7,841 nt of DNA from Pseudomonadota bacterium (GTDB lineage: Bacteria; Pseudomonadota; Alphaproteobacteria; Acetobacterales; Acetobacteraceae): the NCBI GenBank assembly GCA_021826565.1, contig JAKAZJ010000071.1, forward strand, positions 1 to 7,841, read 5' to 3'. The notes beneath the pieces were generated by a model, which saw nothing but the letters and a program-made list of their open reading frames with translations, searched no databases and was not told the DNA's origin. The position numbers and the translations under genes were made by a program. Below, one piece after another: positions 1 through 6,767 of this stretch (its first letter is position 1; every line of letters begins with the position of its first letter).

Positions 1-503
1 TGCCGGCGGAGTTGCGCTGCCAGAGTCAGCCGGCGATCGTAACCTCCGATCCGTCCGGCGCGCGCAGCGTGAAGAACGCGCTGCTGACCGCGTCCGACGT
101 GATGGGGCTGCATCTGGACGCCGATCTGGTGATCCTGTCGGCGTGCAACTCGGGCGGCGCCGGGGGGCGGACCGGCGGCGAGAGCCTGTCCGGCCTGGCC
201 CGTGCGTTCTTTTTCGCCGGGGCGCGGGCGCTGATGGTCACGCATTGGTCGGTGAACGATCAGGTGACCGCTTATCTGATCGCGCAGACGCTGGACGGGA
301 TGCGCACGCACCCGGCGCTGGGCGTGGCCGGGGCGTTGCGCAATGCCCAGCTGGCGATGCTGGCCGCCGCCGGGCACGAACTGCCGGCCGAGGTCGCGCA
401 TCCGTTCTTCTGGGCGCCGTTCGCGGTGATCGGCGACGGCGGCGAACGCGCGGCGGGGGTGGCGGCGCGGGCGGCACCGGAGCGATTTGCCGCCGCGCGC
501 TGA
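1..503 (+). CDS. CHAT-domain (caspase-like) protein, C-terminal part; 5' end outside window
   Basis: This reading frame is open to the left edge (first full codon at position 3, reading P-A-E-L) and stops with TGA at 501-503, so it is the last ~166 residues of a longer protein. The visible part matches the C-terminal half of a CHAT domain, a clan CD cysteine peptidase fold related to caspases and separase. It shows ADLVILSACNSGG with the presumed catalytic Cys codon at 144-146, then GLARAFFFAGARALMVTHW, and near the end HPFFWAPFAVIGDGG. The catalytic His motif normally precedes this segment and should lie just upstream, outside the window. N-terminal TPR repeats are common in this family but cannot be checked here. 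The protein ends in an Ala/Arg-rich tail. A membrane kinase gene follows 60 bases downstream on the same strand. The family call is strong; the protease activity and substrate are inferred. Confidence 0.88.
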   Translation, partial: PAELRCQSQPAIVTSDPSGARSVKNALLTASDVMGLHLDADLVILSACNSGGAGGRTGGESLSGLARAFFFAGARALMVTHWSVNDQVTAYLIAQTLDGMRTHPALGVAGALRNAQLAMLAAAGHELPAEVAHPFFWAPFAVIGDGGERAAGVAARAAPERFAAAR

Positions 504-508
504 ACGGC

Positions 509-536
509 TTGCCTGAAACCGCTCCATCTTTATGCT
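509..536 (+). promoter_or_regulatory. Candidate sigma70-type promoter of the kinase gene
   Basis: A TTGCCT element (509-514) and a TATGCT element (531-536) are separated by 16 bases, each matching the E. coli sigma70 consensus at 4 of 6 positions. They fall in the 60-base gap between the CHAT gene and the kinase gene, which is locally poorer in G+C than its surroundings. If real, transcription would start near 542-545 and leave a leader of about 20 bases. Read-through from the CHAT gene remains equally possible. Confidence 0.4.
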
Positions 537-552
537 AACCTCCGAGGCGGGC

Positions 553-558
553 AAGGGG
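553..558 (+). promoter_or_regulatory. Ribosome binding site of the kinase gene
   Basis: AAGGGG ends 5 bases before the ATG at 564. This purine-rich Shine-Dalgarno-like site supports that ATG as the start. The resulting N-terminus ([16 protein letters not shown]) has the usual short lead-in to a kinase glycine loop. Confidence 0.6.
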
Positions 559-563
559 TACCG

Positions 564-2513
564 ATGGACACGCCGCAGGCGCTGGGGAAATACGAGCTGC
601 GCGGCACGCTCGGCCGCGGCGCCATGGGCACCGTCTATGACGGCTGGGACCCGGTCATCGCACGCCAGGTGGCGATCAAGACCGTCAACCTGCCGGAACA
701 TCCCGACCCCGAGACCGAGGAGGAAATCGCCCGCTTCCGCCGCGAGGCCCAGGCCGCGGGCCGGCTGACGCATCCCAACATCGTCGCCGTGTACGATTAC
801 GGCGAAACCTCCGACATCGCGTATATCGTCATGGAATACGTCGATGGCCCGACGTTGAAATCCCTGCTCGACAAGCAGGAACGCTTCACGCTGCCCGATA
901 TCCGCCGGATCATGGAAGATCTGCTGGCCGGCTTGCAGTTCAGCCACGACCGCGGCGTGGTGCACCGCGACATCAAACCCGCCAACGTCATGCTGAACGG
1001 AGAACGGCGCGGCAAGATCGCCGATTTCGGCATCGCCCGGATCGAGAGCAGCAACATGACCCAGGCCGGGACCGTGCTCGGCACGCCGGCCTATATGTCG
1101 CCCGAGCAATTCCGCGGCGAACCGGTCGATGCGCGCACCGATATCTATTCCTCGGGCGTGCTGCTGTATCAGCTGCTGACCGGCGAACGTCCGTTCGAGG
1201 GCAGCGTGACGTCGATCATGCACAAGGTGCTGAACGTGGCGCCGCCGGCGCCCTCGCAACTGTCGGTGATCGTGCCGGCGGCGCTGGACGAGGTGGTGCT
1301 GCGGGCAATGGCGAAACGGCCGGAGGACCGGTACGGGTCCGCGTCCGCCTTCGCCATGGCGCTGGGCAGCGCCATCGAGACGCCGGCCGGCCGCGTGCCG
1401 GACGGTGAGGCAACGATGATCACACCCGCGGCACGCGGGGCGGGGCGTCCAGCAAGCCAGGCGGGGACAGCCCAACTGGGGACGGCCTCCCCACGACCTG
1501 CGATCGTGGCACCTCGGCGCGGCGTGCCGATCGCGGCGATTCTGGGCGGCGTGGCCGCGTTGGTGCTGGCGGGTGGCGGCGGCGCGTGGTGGCTGCTGCA
1601 CCCGACGCCCCACGGCGCGACCGGGATCGCGGCCGGGACCACAACCGTGACCACGCATGTCGGATCCACCGCGCCCACGATCCAGCCGGTGCTGCCCAAA
1701 CCCCAGCCCGCCGCGCCGGTTCCGGCGCACACGGTGGTAACCCCACCTGCACCAACGCCTGGTGCTCCCCCCTCGGCGGTACCGGCCCCGCTTTCGGCCG
1801 CCGCAGTCCTCACCACCCAGCTACGTGCCGCTGTTGCCGACAGCGCCTGCGTGCTCGCCACCGTTCATGGTGGCGCTGGCGGCACGCCGGAGTTGCGCGG
1901 CTACGCCGACACCACGGCACTCGGGACGTTGCGCGATCGGCTCGCCCGGCTCACCGACAAGCCGGTCACGGCCGGCCTGCATCCGCTGGGCGACGTGTTC
2001 TGCGACGCGATCACGGTGATACGGCCGGTGACGCCGTTGGCTGGGGCGCCGGCGCTCGGGTTGTCCTTGCGGCTGGCCGCCGGGCAGACCGCGCTGCATG
2101 ACGGGGCACGCATCGCGCCACGGATCGTCATGCCGCGCTTTCCCGGCTACGTGCGGGTGGATTACCTGGGTCACGACGGCTCGGTGGTGCATCTCTACCC
2201 GACCATCGCCGATCCCTCGCAGCATTTCATCGCCATGCCCAGCCGGCTTCTGGCCGCGGGCAGCACGCTGCGGCTCGGTGACGGGGCGCGCGGCCAACCG
2301 TTATGGGAAGTGGGGCCACCATACGGAACCGACCTGATCCTGGCGGTTGCCTCGTCCCGGCCGCTGGCGCTGGCGATTACACCCCCGAATGCCGAGGTCA
2401 GCGCGTCCGGCTACCTGCGCCGCCTGAACGCGGCGATCAGCACCGCGCAGGCGGCCGGCACGCAGGTGACCGCTACCATCCTGCCCGTAGACACGCTGCC
2501 GGCCCGGCACTGA
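564..2513 (+). CDS. Transmembrane Hanks-type Ser/Thr protein kinase with C-terminal DUF4384-like domain
   Basis: A 649-residue receptor-like kinase. The kinase domain covers about residues 10-270 and has every catalytic element: glycine loop G17-R-G-A-M-G22, VAIK lysine K39, helix-C E61, HRDIKPAN (134-141, D136 catalytic, N141), DFG (154-156), a Thr-bearing activation segment (T166, T170, T174) and SPE (179-181). It should therefore be active. A Thr/Ser-rich juxtamembrane stretch (~272-317) could hold phosphosites. R318-R319 precede one hydrophobic helix (~321-345), which places the kinase in the cytoplasm. Outside, a Pro/Ala/Thr linker (~346-412) leads to a domain with two cysteines (C429, C480), and then a segment with [19 protein letters not shown] (528-546) and a [25 protein letters not shown] ending, which resembles DUF4384. 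Similar kinases often carry variable sensory ectodomains; the signal here is unknown. The CHAT gene just upstream suggests a joint pathway, but that is inference. Confidence 0.93.
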   Translation: MDTPQALGKYELRGTLGRGAMGTVYDGWDPVIARQVAIKTVNLPEHPDPETEEEIARFRREAQAAGRLTHPNIVAVYDYGETSDIAYIVMEYVDGPTLKSLLDKQERFTLPDIRRIMEDLLAGLQFSHDRGVVHRDIKPANVMLNGERRGKIADFGIARIESSNMTQAGTVLGTPAYMSPEQFRGEPVDARTDIYSSGVLLYQLLTGERPFEGSVTSIMHKVLNVAPPAPSQLSVIVPAALDEVVLRAMAKRPEDRYGSASAFAMALGSAIETPAGRVPDGEATMITPAARGAGRPASQAGTAQLGTASPRPAIVAPRRGVPIAAILGGVAALVLAGGGGAWWLLHPTPHGATGIAAGTTTVTTHVGSTAPTIQPVLPKPQPAAPVPAHTVVTPPAPTPGAPPSAVPAPLSAAAVLTTQLRAAVADSACVLATVHGGAGGTPELRGYADTTALGTLRDRLARLTDKPVTAGLHPLGDVFCDAITVIRPVTPLAGAPALGLSLRLAAGQTALHDGARIAPRIVMPRFPGYVRVDYLGHDGSVVHLYPTIADPSQHFIAMPSRLLAAGSTLRLGDGARGQPLWEVGPPYGTDLILAVASSRPLALAITPPNAEVSASGYLRRLNAAISTAQAAGTQVTATILPVDTLPARH

Positions 2514-2528
2514 TCCCCATCACCGGGC
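2502..2528. terminator. Bulged hairpin between convergent genes, possible terminator lacking a T-tract
   Basis: GCCCGG (2502-2507) pairs with CCGGGC (2523-2528). Inside it, TGAT (2511-2514) pairs with ATCA (2519-2522) around a CCCC loop, with CAC (2508-2510) as a bulge. The result is a 10-bp bulged hairpin that includes the kinase stop codon and lies in the 28-base gap before the convergently read aldo/keto reductase gene. Neither strand has a T-run after the stem, so classic intrinsic termination is doubtful. It may block 3'-exonucleases or slow polymerase. Confidence 0.35.
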
Positions 2529-2541
2529 TCAGTAACGCCGC

Positions 2542-3489
2542 CTATCCGCTGGCGGTGTCCAGCAGCGCGATCGCGTCCGCGTCCAGCCGAACGGAAGGCG
2601 CCGCGACCAGTTCGGCCAACTGTTCGGGCGTGGTGGCGGACGCGATCGGCGCCGCAATCGACGGGCGCGCGATCAGCCAGGCCAGCGCGACCTGCCCGGG
2701 CTTGGCGCCGGTGCGCGCCGCCACCTGATCGAGCGCCGTCAGCACCGCCAGCCCCTTGGGGGTCAGGTATTTCTCGGCGCGCGAGCCACGGGTGCGCCCG
2801 ACCGTATCGGCCACCGAGCGGTATTTGCCGGTCAGGAACCCGCTGGCCAGCGCGTAATACGGAATGACTGAGATCTGTTCGCGCAGGCATAGCGGTTCCA
2901 GCTCCGCCTCGAAATCCGCGCGTTCCACCAGGTTATAGTGCGGCTGGAGGGTCTCAAAGCGCGGCAGGCCGAGCCGGGTGCTGACCGCCAGCGCCTCGGT
3001 CAGACGCGCCGCACTGTAATTGGACGCGCCGATCGCGCGCACCTTGCCCTGCTTCATCAAATCCGCGAACGCCGACAGCGTTTCTTCCAGCGGCGTTGCG
3101 GGATCGTCGCGATGCGCCTGATACAGATCGATGTAGTCGGTACGCAGACGCCGCAGCGACGCCTCGACCGCGGCGAAGATGTACGTGCGTGACAAGCCTT
3201 TCTGGCCGGGGGCCATCTCGATCCCGCATTTTGTCGCTATCGTTACATGCGCGCGATTGCCGCGGGCGGCCAGCCATTCGCCGATGATGGTCTCCGACTC
3301 GCCGCCGACATTGCCGGGGTGGAAGCGCGAATAGACATCCGCCGTATCAACGAAATCGAACCCAGCGGCCAGAAATCCATCCAGCAGCCGGAACGACATC
3401 GCCCGATCGGCGGTCCAGCCGAACACATTGGCGCCGAAGGCGAGCGGAGCGAGGGTGAGGGCCGACCGGCCCAGCCTGCGTTTTTCCAT
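2542..3489 (-). CDS. Aldo/keto reductase
   Basis: A complete 315-residue cytoplasmic NADPH-dependent aldo/keto reductase with a (beta/alpha)8 barrel, expected to interconvert aldehydes or ketones and alcohols; the substrate is not predictable. The family tetrad is present: D48 and Y53 in FVDTADVY, K87 in IATKCG, and H126 in DLYQAHRDD. Other family marks are R5-L-G-R-S near the start, GGESE (62-66), the GKVRAIGASNYS strand, and a C-terminal cofactor-binding segment of the form IASATTPEQL. Length is normal for the family. The ATG at 3489-3487 is chosen because the barrel's first strand starts at once and an AAGGA lies 9 bases upstream. It converges on the kinase gene (28 bases between the stops) and is divergent from the flavin-dependent oxidoreductase gene. 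It most resembles the large group of uncharacterised bacterial reductases of the YajO/YghZ kind, though no subfamily can be fixed by eye. Confidence 0.92.
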   Translation of the reverse strand: MEKRRLGRSALTLAPLAFGANVFGWTADRAMSFRLLDGFLAAGFDFVDTADVYSRFHPGNVGGESETIIGEWLAARGNRAHVTIATKCGIEMAPGQKGLSRTYIFAAVEASLRRLRTDYIDLYQAHRDDPATPLEETLSAFADLMKQGKVRAIGASNYSAARLTEALAVSTRLGLPRFETLQPHYNLVERADFEAELEPLCLREQISVIPYYALASGFLTGKYRSVADTVGRTRGSRAEKYLTPKGLAVLTALDQVAARTGAKPGQVALAWLIARPSIAAPIASATTPEQLAELVAAPSVRLDADAIALLDTASG

Positions 3490-3597
3490 GACCTGCGATC
3501 CTTGTTCCTACGGACATCCCTGGCGGCGCGTTGCACCACGCCCGCTTCGCCCTCATGCTGCCCGGCAAAGCGCAAGCAAACAAGACGGAGACGGTCC
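3490..3597. promoter_or_regulatory. Divergent intergenic region between the two oxidoreductase genes
   Basis: These 108 bases lie between two start codons facing away from each other, so they should hold promoters for both genes. A weak rightward candidate is TTGCAC (3531-3536), 17 bases, then CATGCT (3554-3559), each only 3 of 6 to consensus. No convincing leftward promoter or operator palindrome was found. CGGAG (3586-3590) lies 7 bases before the rightward ATG and serves as its ribosome binding site. Confidence 0.4.
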
Positions 3598-4647
3598 ATG
3601 GAGTTCGGCATCTTCCACGAGTTTCCCTCCCGCGGCCCGGGCGGGGATACGCGCGCCATCGCCGAGGGGCTGGAACTGGCCGACGGCGCGGAACGCTGGG
3701 GCCTGGACGCGCTGTGGCTGGCCGAGCTGCATTTCGATCCCGCCCGTTCGGTGCTGTCGGCGCCGTTGCCGCTGGCGGCGGCGATCGCGGCGCGGACGGA
3801 ACGGTTGCGGATCGGCATCGGCGTGCAGGTGCTGCCGCTATGCCATCCGCTGCGCCTGGCCGAGGAAGCGGCGATGATCGATCAGATCAGCCGCGGCCGG
3901 CTGATCCTGGGCGTCGGCCGCAGCGGCGTTGCGCGCACCTATGAAGCCTATGGCGTGCCCTATGCGGAAAGCCGCGCCCGCTTCGCGGAGATTCTGGGAA
4001 TCGTGCGCCGGGCCTGGGCGGAAGAGACCTTCTCCCATCAGGGCCAGTTCTATCAATTCGATACCGTCGCCGTGACCCCGCGCCCGTTTCGCCCCAATGG
4101 CCCGCCGATCCGCGCCGCCGCCACCGGGGCGGCCACGGCCGAGGCAATCGGCCGCCAGGGTTTCCCGGTGTTCGTCGGCGTCCGCCACGAACCCGCCAGC
4201 CACCTGCTCCCCGCGATCGCCGCCTATCGCGCCGCGTGGCGCGCAGCCGGCCATCCGGGTCAGGGCCAAGTGTATATCCGCTTCCCCGCCTATCTCGCCC
4301 CCACCGAGACCGAGGCCCGCGCCGAGGCCGAGGCATCGTTGATCCATTACTACCGCGCCCAGGCGGCGCTGCTGGCGGATTCCGCGGGCCGCGCCGGCGT
4401 CGCGGAAGCCGAGGAACGCGCCCGCCAGTCCCGCGTGCTGGCCGAAATGACCTACGACGAAGCCCGTCGCGGCCTGGTGCTGATCGGCACGCCCGCCTCG
4501 GTCGCGGCACGGCTCGTGGAGACGCGCGAGGAACTGGGGATCGACGGGGTGCTGGCCGAGCTCGATTGCGGCGGCCAGGTGCCGCATGCCGGCGTGATGC
4601 GCGCGCTACGGCTGCTCTGCGAGGAGGTGCGGCCGCGGTTGCAGTAA
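3598..4647 (+). CDS. LLM class flavin-dependent oxidoreductase (luciferase-like monooxygenase)
   Basis: A 349-residue protein of the bacterial luciferase-like TIM-barrel family, which uses reduced FMN or F420 to oxidise or hydroxylate small molecules; FMN is the likelier cofactor in a proteobacterium. It begins MEFGIFHEF and continues with the family pattern: WGLDALWLAELHF (34-46), RIGIGVQVLPLCHPLRLAEE (71-90), an ID-x-I-S-x-GR-x-x-x-G-x-G-R segment (94-108), TPRPFRPNGPPI, and the C-terminal IGTPASVAARL near residue 295. The ATG at 3598 is preferred because CGGAG lies 7 bases upstream and the first barrel strand starts immediately. The same frame stays open upstream to 3247, but that extension overlaps the reductase gene antisense and is not family-like. 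It converges on nusB with 19 bases between stops. Its substrate is unknown. Confidence 0.9.
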   Translation: MEFGIFHEFPSRGPGGDTRAIAEGLELADGAERWGLDALWLAELHFDPARSVLSAPLPLAAAIAARTERLRIGIGVQVLPLCHPLRLAEEAAMIDQISRGRLILGVGRSGVARTYEAYGVPYAESRARFAEILGIVRRAWAEETFSHQGQFYQFDTVAVTPRPFRPNGPPIRAAATGAATAEAIGRQGFPVFVGVRHEPASHLLPAIAAYRAAWRAAGHPGQGQVYIRFPAYLAPTETEARAEAEASLIHYYRAQAALLADSAGRAGVAEAEERARQSRVLAEMTYDEARRGLVLIGTPASVAARLVETREELGIDGVLAELDCGGQVPHAGVMRALRLLCEEVRPRLQ

Positions 4648-4659
4648 CCCCGCGCGGCC
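4631..4659. terminator. Weak GC-rich inverted repeat between convergent genes
   Basis: GGCCGCG (4631-4637) can pair with CGCGGCC (4653-4659). Alternatively an inner GGTT/AACC stem (4637-4640 with 4646-4649) can form around the oxidoreductase stop codon. No T-tract follows on either strand. It could end or slow transcription between the oxidoreductase gene and nusB, but GC-rich coding sequence makes such repeats by chance. Confidence 0.22.
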
Positions 4660-4666
4660 GATCCCG

Positions 4667-5155
4667 TCATCTGCCGGTGGCGCTGGCCGCGAACTCAGCC
4701 GCCCGCAGTTGCCGCGCCAGCCGGTCCAGGATCGCGTTCGCCATCTTCGGCGTCTCGCCTTCCAGGAACCCGTGCGCGACGTTCAGGTATTCGTTGATCA
4801 CCACTTTTGCCGGCGGGCCGTCGGCGCGCATCAACTCCGCCGCCCCGGCGCGTAGCAGCGCGCGCAGCACCGGGTCCAGGCGTTCAAGACGCCATTCCTC
4901 GGGCAGCGCCGCGGTCAGCATCGCATCGATCGTCTCTCCGCCCGCGACCGCGGCGCGGACGATCGCGGCGAACAGCGGCACTTCGGCTTCCGGCACGCGC
5001 CCGTCCTCGAACCCGCCAGTACCTGGCAGGGTGCCGAGGCGATGACGGATGAATTCGTCGATCACAACTTCGGCCGGCACACCGGCCTGTTCACTCTGGA
5101 ACAGCGCCTGCACCGCGGCGACGCGCGATCCGGTGCGGGCGGGCCGGCTGCTCAT
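4667..5155 (-). CDS. nusB: Transcription antitermination factor NusB
   Basis: A complete 162-residue all-helical NusB protein. In the known system NusB pairs with NusE (ribosomal protein S10) and binds boxA RNA to assemble the antitermination complex that protects rRNA transcripts. The N-terminal segment SRVAAVQALFQSEQAG is the usual boxA-binding arginine-rich start followed by helix 1. The C-terminal half shows the family pattern ERLDPVLRALLRAGAAEL, then a VVINEYLNVAHGF stretch and a final NAILDRLARQLR helix. Length is normal for alphaproteobacteria. Its ATG overlaps the ribH stop codon in an ATGA arrangement, and no Shine-Dalgarno site is visible, so translation is probably coupled to ribH. 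It is the last gene of the riboflavin operon, an arrangement common in proteobacteria. Confidence 0.96.
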   Translation of the reverse strand: MSSRPARTGSRVAAVQALFQSEQAGVPAEVVIDEFIRHRLGTLPGTGGFEDGRVPEAEVPLFAAIVRAAVAGGETIDAMLTAALPEEWRLERLDPVLRALLRAGAAELMRADGPPAKVVINEYLNVAHGFLEGETPKMANAILDRLARQLRAAEFAASATGR

Positions 5156-5631
5156 GCGCCGAAGCGGCGCGCGACGCCGATCTGGATCAGGCAGGCGGCG
5201 GCGGCCTCCGCCCCCTTGTTGTGGCCGTCGCGCCCCGAGCGCGCGCGCGCCTGCTCCAGCCGATGCACCGTCAGCACCCCCTGGCCCAGCGCCAGGCCGA
5301 ATTGCAGCGACAGACGCATCAGCCCGGCGATGGTTTCCCGACAGATGTGATCGTAATGATCGGTCTCGCCCTTGACCACGCAGCCGAGCGCCACGAAGCC
5401 GTCGAAGCGGACGGTCCCGCGCAGCGCGAGCCGGATCGCCTGTGGCAGTTCGTAGGCGCCGGCCACGTCGATCAGCTCGAACGTGGCGCCGGCTTCGCGC
5501 AGGATGCGGGTGGCGCCGTCCAGCAGCCCATCGGCGATGTCCTGGTAATAGGGGGCGCGCAGGACCAGAAGATGCGGCGGCGGGCCGTCGATCCGCGGGG
5601 CGGCGGGCAGGGCCGCATCTTCCGTGCTCAT
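5152..5631 (-). CDS. ribH: 6,7-dimethyl-8-ribityllumazine synthase (RibH)
   Basis: Condenses 3,4-dihydroxy-2-butanone 4-phosphate (from RibB) with 5-amino-6-ribitylaminouracil to give 6,7-dimethyl-8-ribityllumazine, the substrate of riboflavin synthase. The 159-residue protein has the N-terminal APYYQDIADGLLDGA segment that binds the pyrimidine ring, AGAYELPQAI (57-66), and GCVVKGETDHYDHI (83-96) with H92 as the likely catalytic histidine. It also has GVLTV followed by R131 (phosphate-contacting position) and NKGAEAA (138-144). YYQD in place of the RFN motif of many homologues resembles the alphaproteobacterial RibH1 form. A short flexible Ala/Pro-rich N-terminus precedes the fold. The gene overlaps ribB upstream and nusB downstream by 4 bases each (ATGA), and has no clear ribosome binding site of its own. 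The family is expected to form pentamers or icosahedral shells. Confidence 0.96.
   Translation of the reverse strand: MSTEDAALPAAPRIDGPPPHLLVLRAPYYQDIADGLLDGATRILREAGATFELIDVAGAYELPQAIRLALRGTVRFDGFVALGCVVKGETDHYDHICRETIAGLMRLSLQFGLALGQGVLTVHRLEQARARSGRDGHNKGAEAAAACLIQIGVARRFGA
5156..5170 (-). promoter_or_regulatory. Hairpin directly before the nusB start codon
   Basis: In the mRNA, GCGCCG and CGGCGC form a perfect 6-bp stem with a CUU loop, ending at the base just before the nusB AUG. The alternative pairing exposes a UUCG tetraloop. It lies in the last codons of ribH and occupies the place where a Shine-Dalgarno site would be. It should hinder independent initiation and favour coupling through ribosomes finishing ribH. 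The function is inferred. Confidence 0.35.
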
Positions 5632-6767
5632 GGGCGCGCGCCGCCCTGCGCCAGTTCGGGAATCGCGCGGGTTTCGACGATGTTCAAGCCGTAGCCCTCC
5701 AGCCCGATCACGGTGCGGGCACGGTTCGACAGGAGCACCATGTCCTTCACGCCCAGATCCAGCAGGATCTGCGCGCCGATGCCGTAATCGCGCAGCTCGC
5801 GCTGCGGGCGCGGCGACATCACCAGTTCGCGCACCCGCGAAGACAGCGCCGTAGGTCGGTGTTCGCGGATCAGCACCAGGACGCCGCGGCCCTCGCGCCC
5901 GATCATGTGCATGGCATTGTGGATCGCGATCCAGTGTGGCCCGGCGGTCATGTCGTCAAGCAGGTCGACCGCGTGCATCCGCACCAGCACCGGTTCGGCG
6001 CCGGAGAGATCGCCCTTCACCAGCGCCAGATGCTCCTGATACTCGACCTTGTTGGCATAGACGATCAGCTTCCACTCACCGCCCGCGACATGGTCGAAGC
6101 TGCCTTCCTGCACCCGCTTGACCAGCCGTTCGGTGCGCCGGCGATAGGCGATCAGATCGGCGATGGTGCCGAGCTTCAGATTGTTCTTCTGTGCGAACGC
6201 GACCAGGTCCGGCAGCCGCGCCATGGTGCCATCGTCGTTCATGATCTCGCAAATCACGGCCGCCGGCGACAGTCCCGCCATGCGCGCGATATCGACCGAG
6301 GCTTCGGTGTGTCCGGCGCGGACCAAGGTGCCGCCCTCCCGCGCGACCAGCGGGAACACATGACCCGGCACCACGATATCGTCGCGCCCGCAATCGGGGT
6401 TGATCGCAACCGCGATGGTGCGCGCGCGGTCATGGGCGGAGATGCCGGTGGTCACCCCCTCCCGCGCCTCGATCGACACGGTGAACGCGGTGTGGTGGCG
6501 GGTGCCGTTATTGGCGCTCATGAGCCCCAACCCAAGCTGCTCCACGCGGTGCTGGGTGAGTGCCAGGCAGACCAGGCCGCGGGCGTGGCGGGCCATGAAA
6601 TTGACCGCGTCGGGCGTAGCGAACTGGGCGGGAATGATCAGGTCGCCCTCGTTCTCGCGGTCCTCGTCATCGACCAGGATGAACATGCGGCCCTGACGCG
6701 CTTCCTCGATCAGTTCCTCGGCCGAGGTGAGGTATTGCGACAGGTTCAGGCTTTTCACGCCGTCCAT
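5628..6767 (-). CDS. ribB: 3,4-dihydroxy-2-butanone 4-phosphate synthase with degenerate GTP cyclohydrolase II-like domain
   Basis: The N-terminal domain (about residues 10-210) converts ribulose 5-phosphate to 3,4-dihydroxy-2-butanone 4-phosphate and formate. Its active-site elements are intact: the acidic loop DDEDRENEGDLI (33-44), TGISAHDRARTI (107-118), PGHVFPL (134-140), GHTEAS (152-157, with metal-binding H153) and CEIMNDDG (173-180, with E174). Residues ~215-379 follow the RibA fold and keep its C-terminal signature ELRDYGIGAQIL and GLEGYGL. However, where RibA has the three zinc-binding cysteines this protein reads MHAVDLLDDMTAGPHW, and the whole C-terminal domain contains no cysteine. 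It should therefore not be a GTP cyclohydrolase II, and ribB fits better than ribBA. GGAG lies 8 bases before the ATG. The start overlaps the ribE stop by 1 base (TGATG), and the end overlaps ribH by 4. Confidence 0.94.
   Translation of the reverse strand: MDGVKSLNLSQYLTSAEELIEEARQGRMFILVDDEDRENEGDLIIPAQFATPDAVNFMARHARGLVCLALTQHRVEQLGLGLMSANNGTRHHTAFTVSIEAREGVTTGISAHDRARTIAVAINPDCGRDDIVVPGHVFPLVAREGGTLVRAGHTEASVDIARMAGLSPAAVICEIMNDDGTMARLPDLVAFAQKNNLKLGTIADLIAYRRRTERLVKRVQEGSFDHVAGGEWKLIVYANKVEYQEHLALVKGDLSGAEPVLVRMHAVDLLDDMTAGPHWIAIHNAMHMIGREGRGVLVLIREHRPTALSSRVRELVMSPRPQRELRDYGIGAQILLDLGVKDMVLLSNRARTVIGLEGYGLNIVETRAIPELAQGGARP
5632..5646 (-). promoter_or_regulatory. Hairpin directly before the ribH start codon
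   Basis: In the mRNA, GGGCG and CGCCC form a 5-bp GC stem with a 5-base GCGCG loop, ending at the base just before the ribH AUG. It lies in the last codons of ribB. No Shine-Dalgarno site is apparent between stem and start. As with the nusB hairpin, reinitiation by ribosomes ending on ribB is the likely entry route; this is inferred. Confidence 0.3.

Noticed and set aside
1169..1861. A 230-codon open frame on the - strand opposite the kinase gene.
   Set aside because: Opposite the kinase's end, transmembrane helix and linker; Ala/Gly/Thr-rich with no motif, consistent with a compositional shadow.
3247..3597. Possible 117-residue N-terminal extension of the luciferase-like oxidoreductase.
   Set aside because: It would run antisense through the aldo/keto reductase start, has no family similarity, and the ATG at 3598 has a ribosome binding site and begins exactly at the family's first strand.
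3838..4587. A 249-codon open frame on the - strand opposite the luciferase-like oxidoreductase gene.
   Set aside because: Gly/Ala-rich shadow of a well-supported gene, with no domain or start signal of its own.
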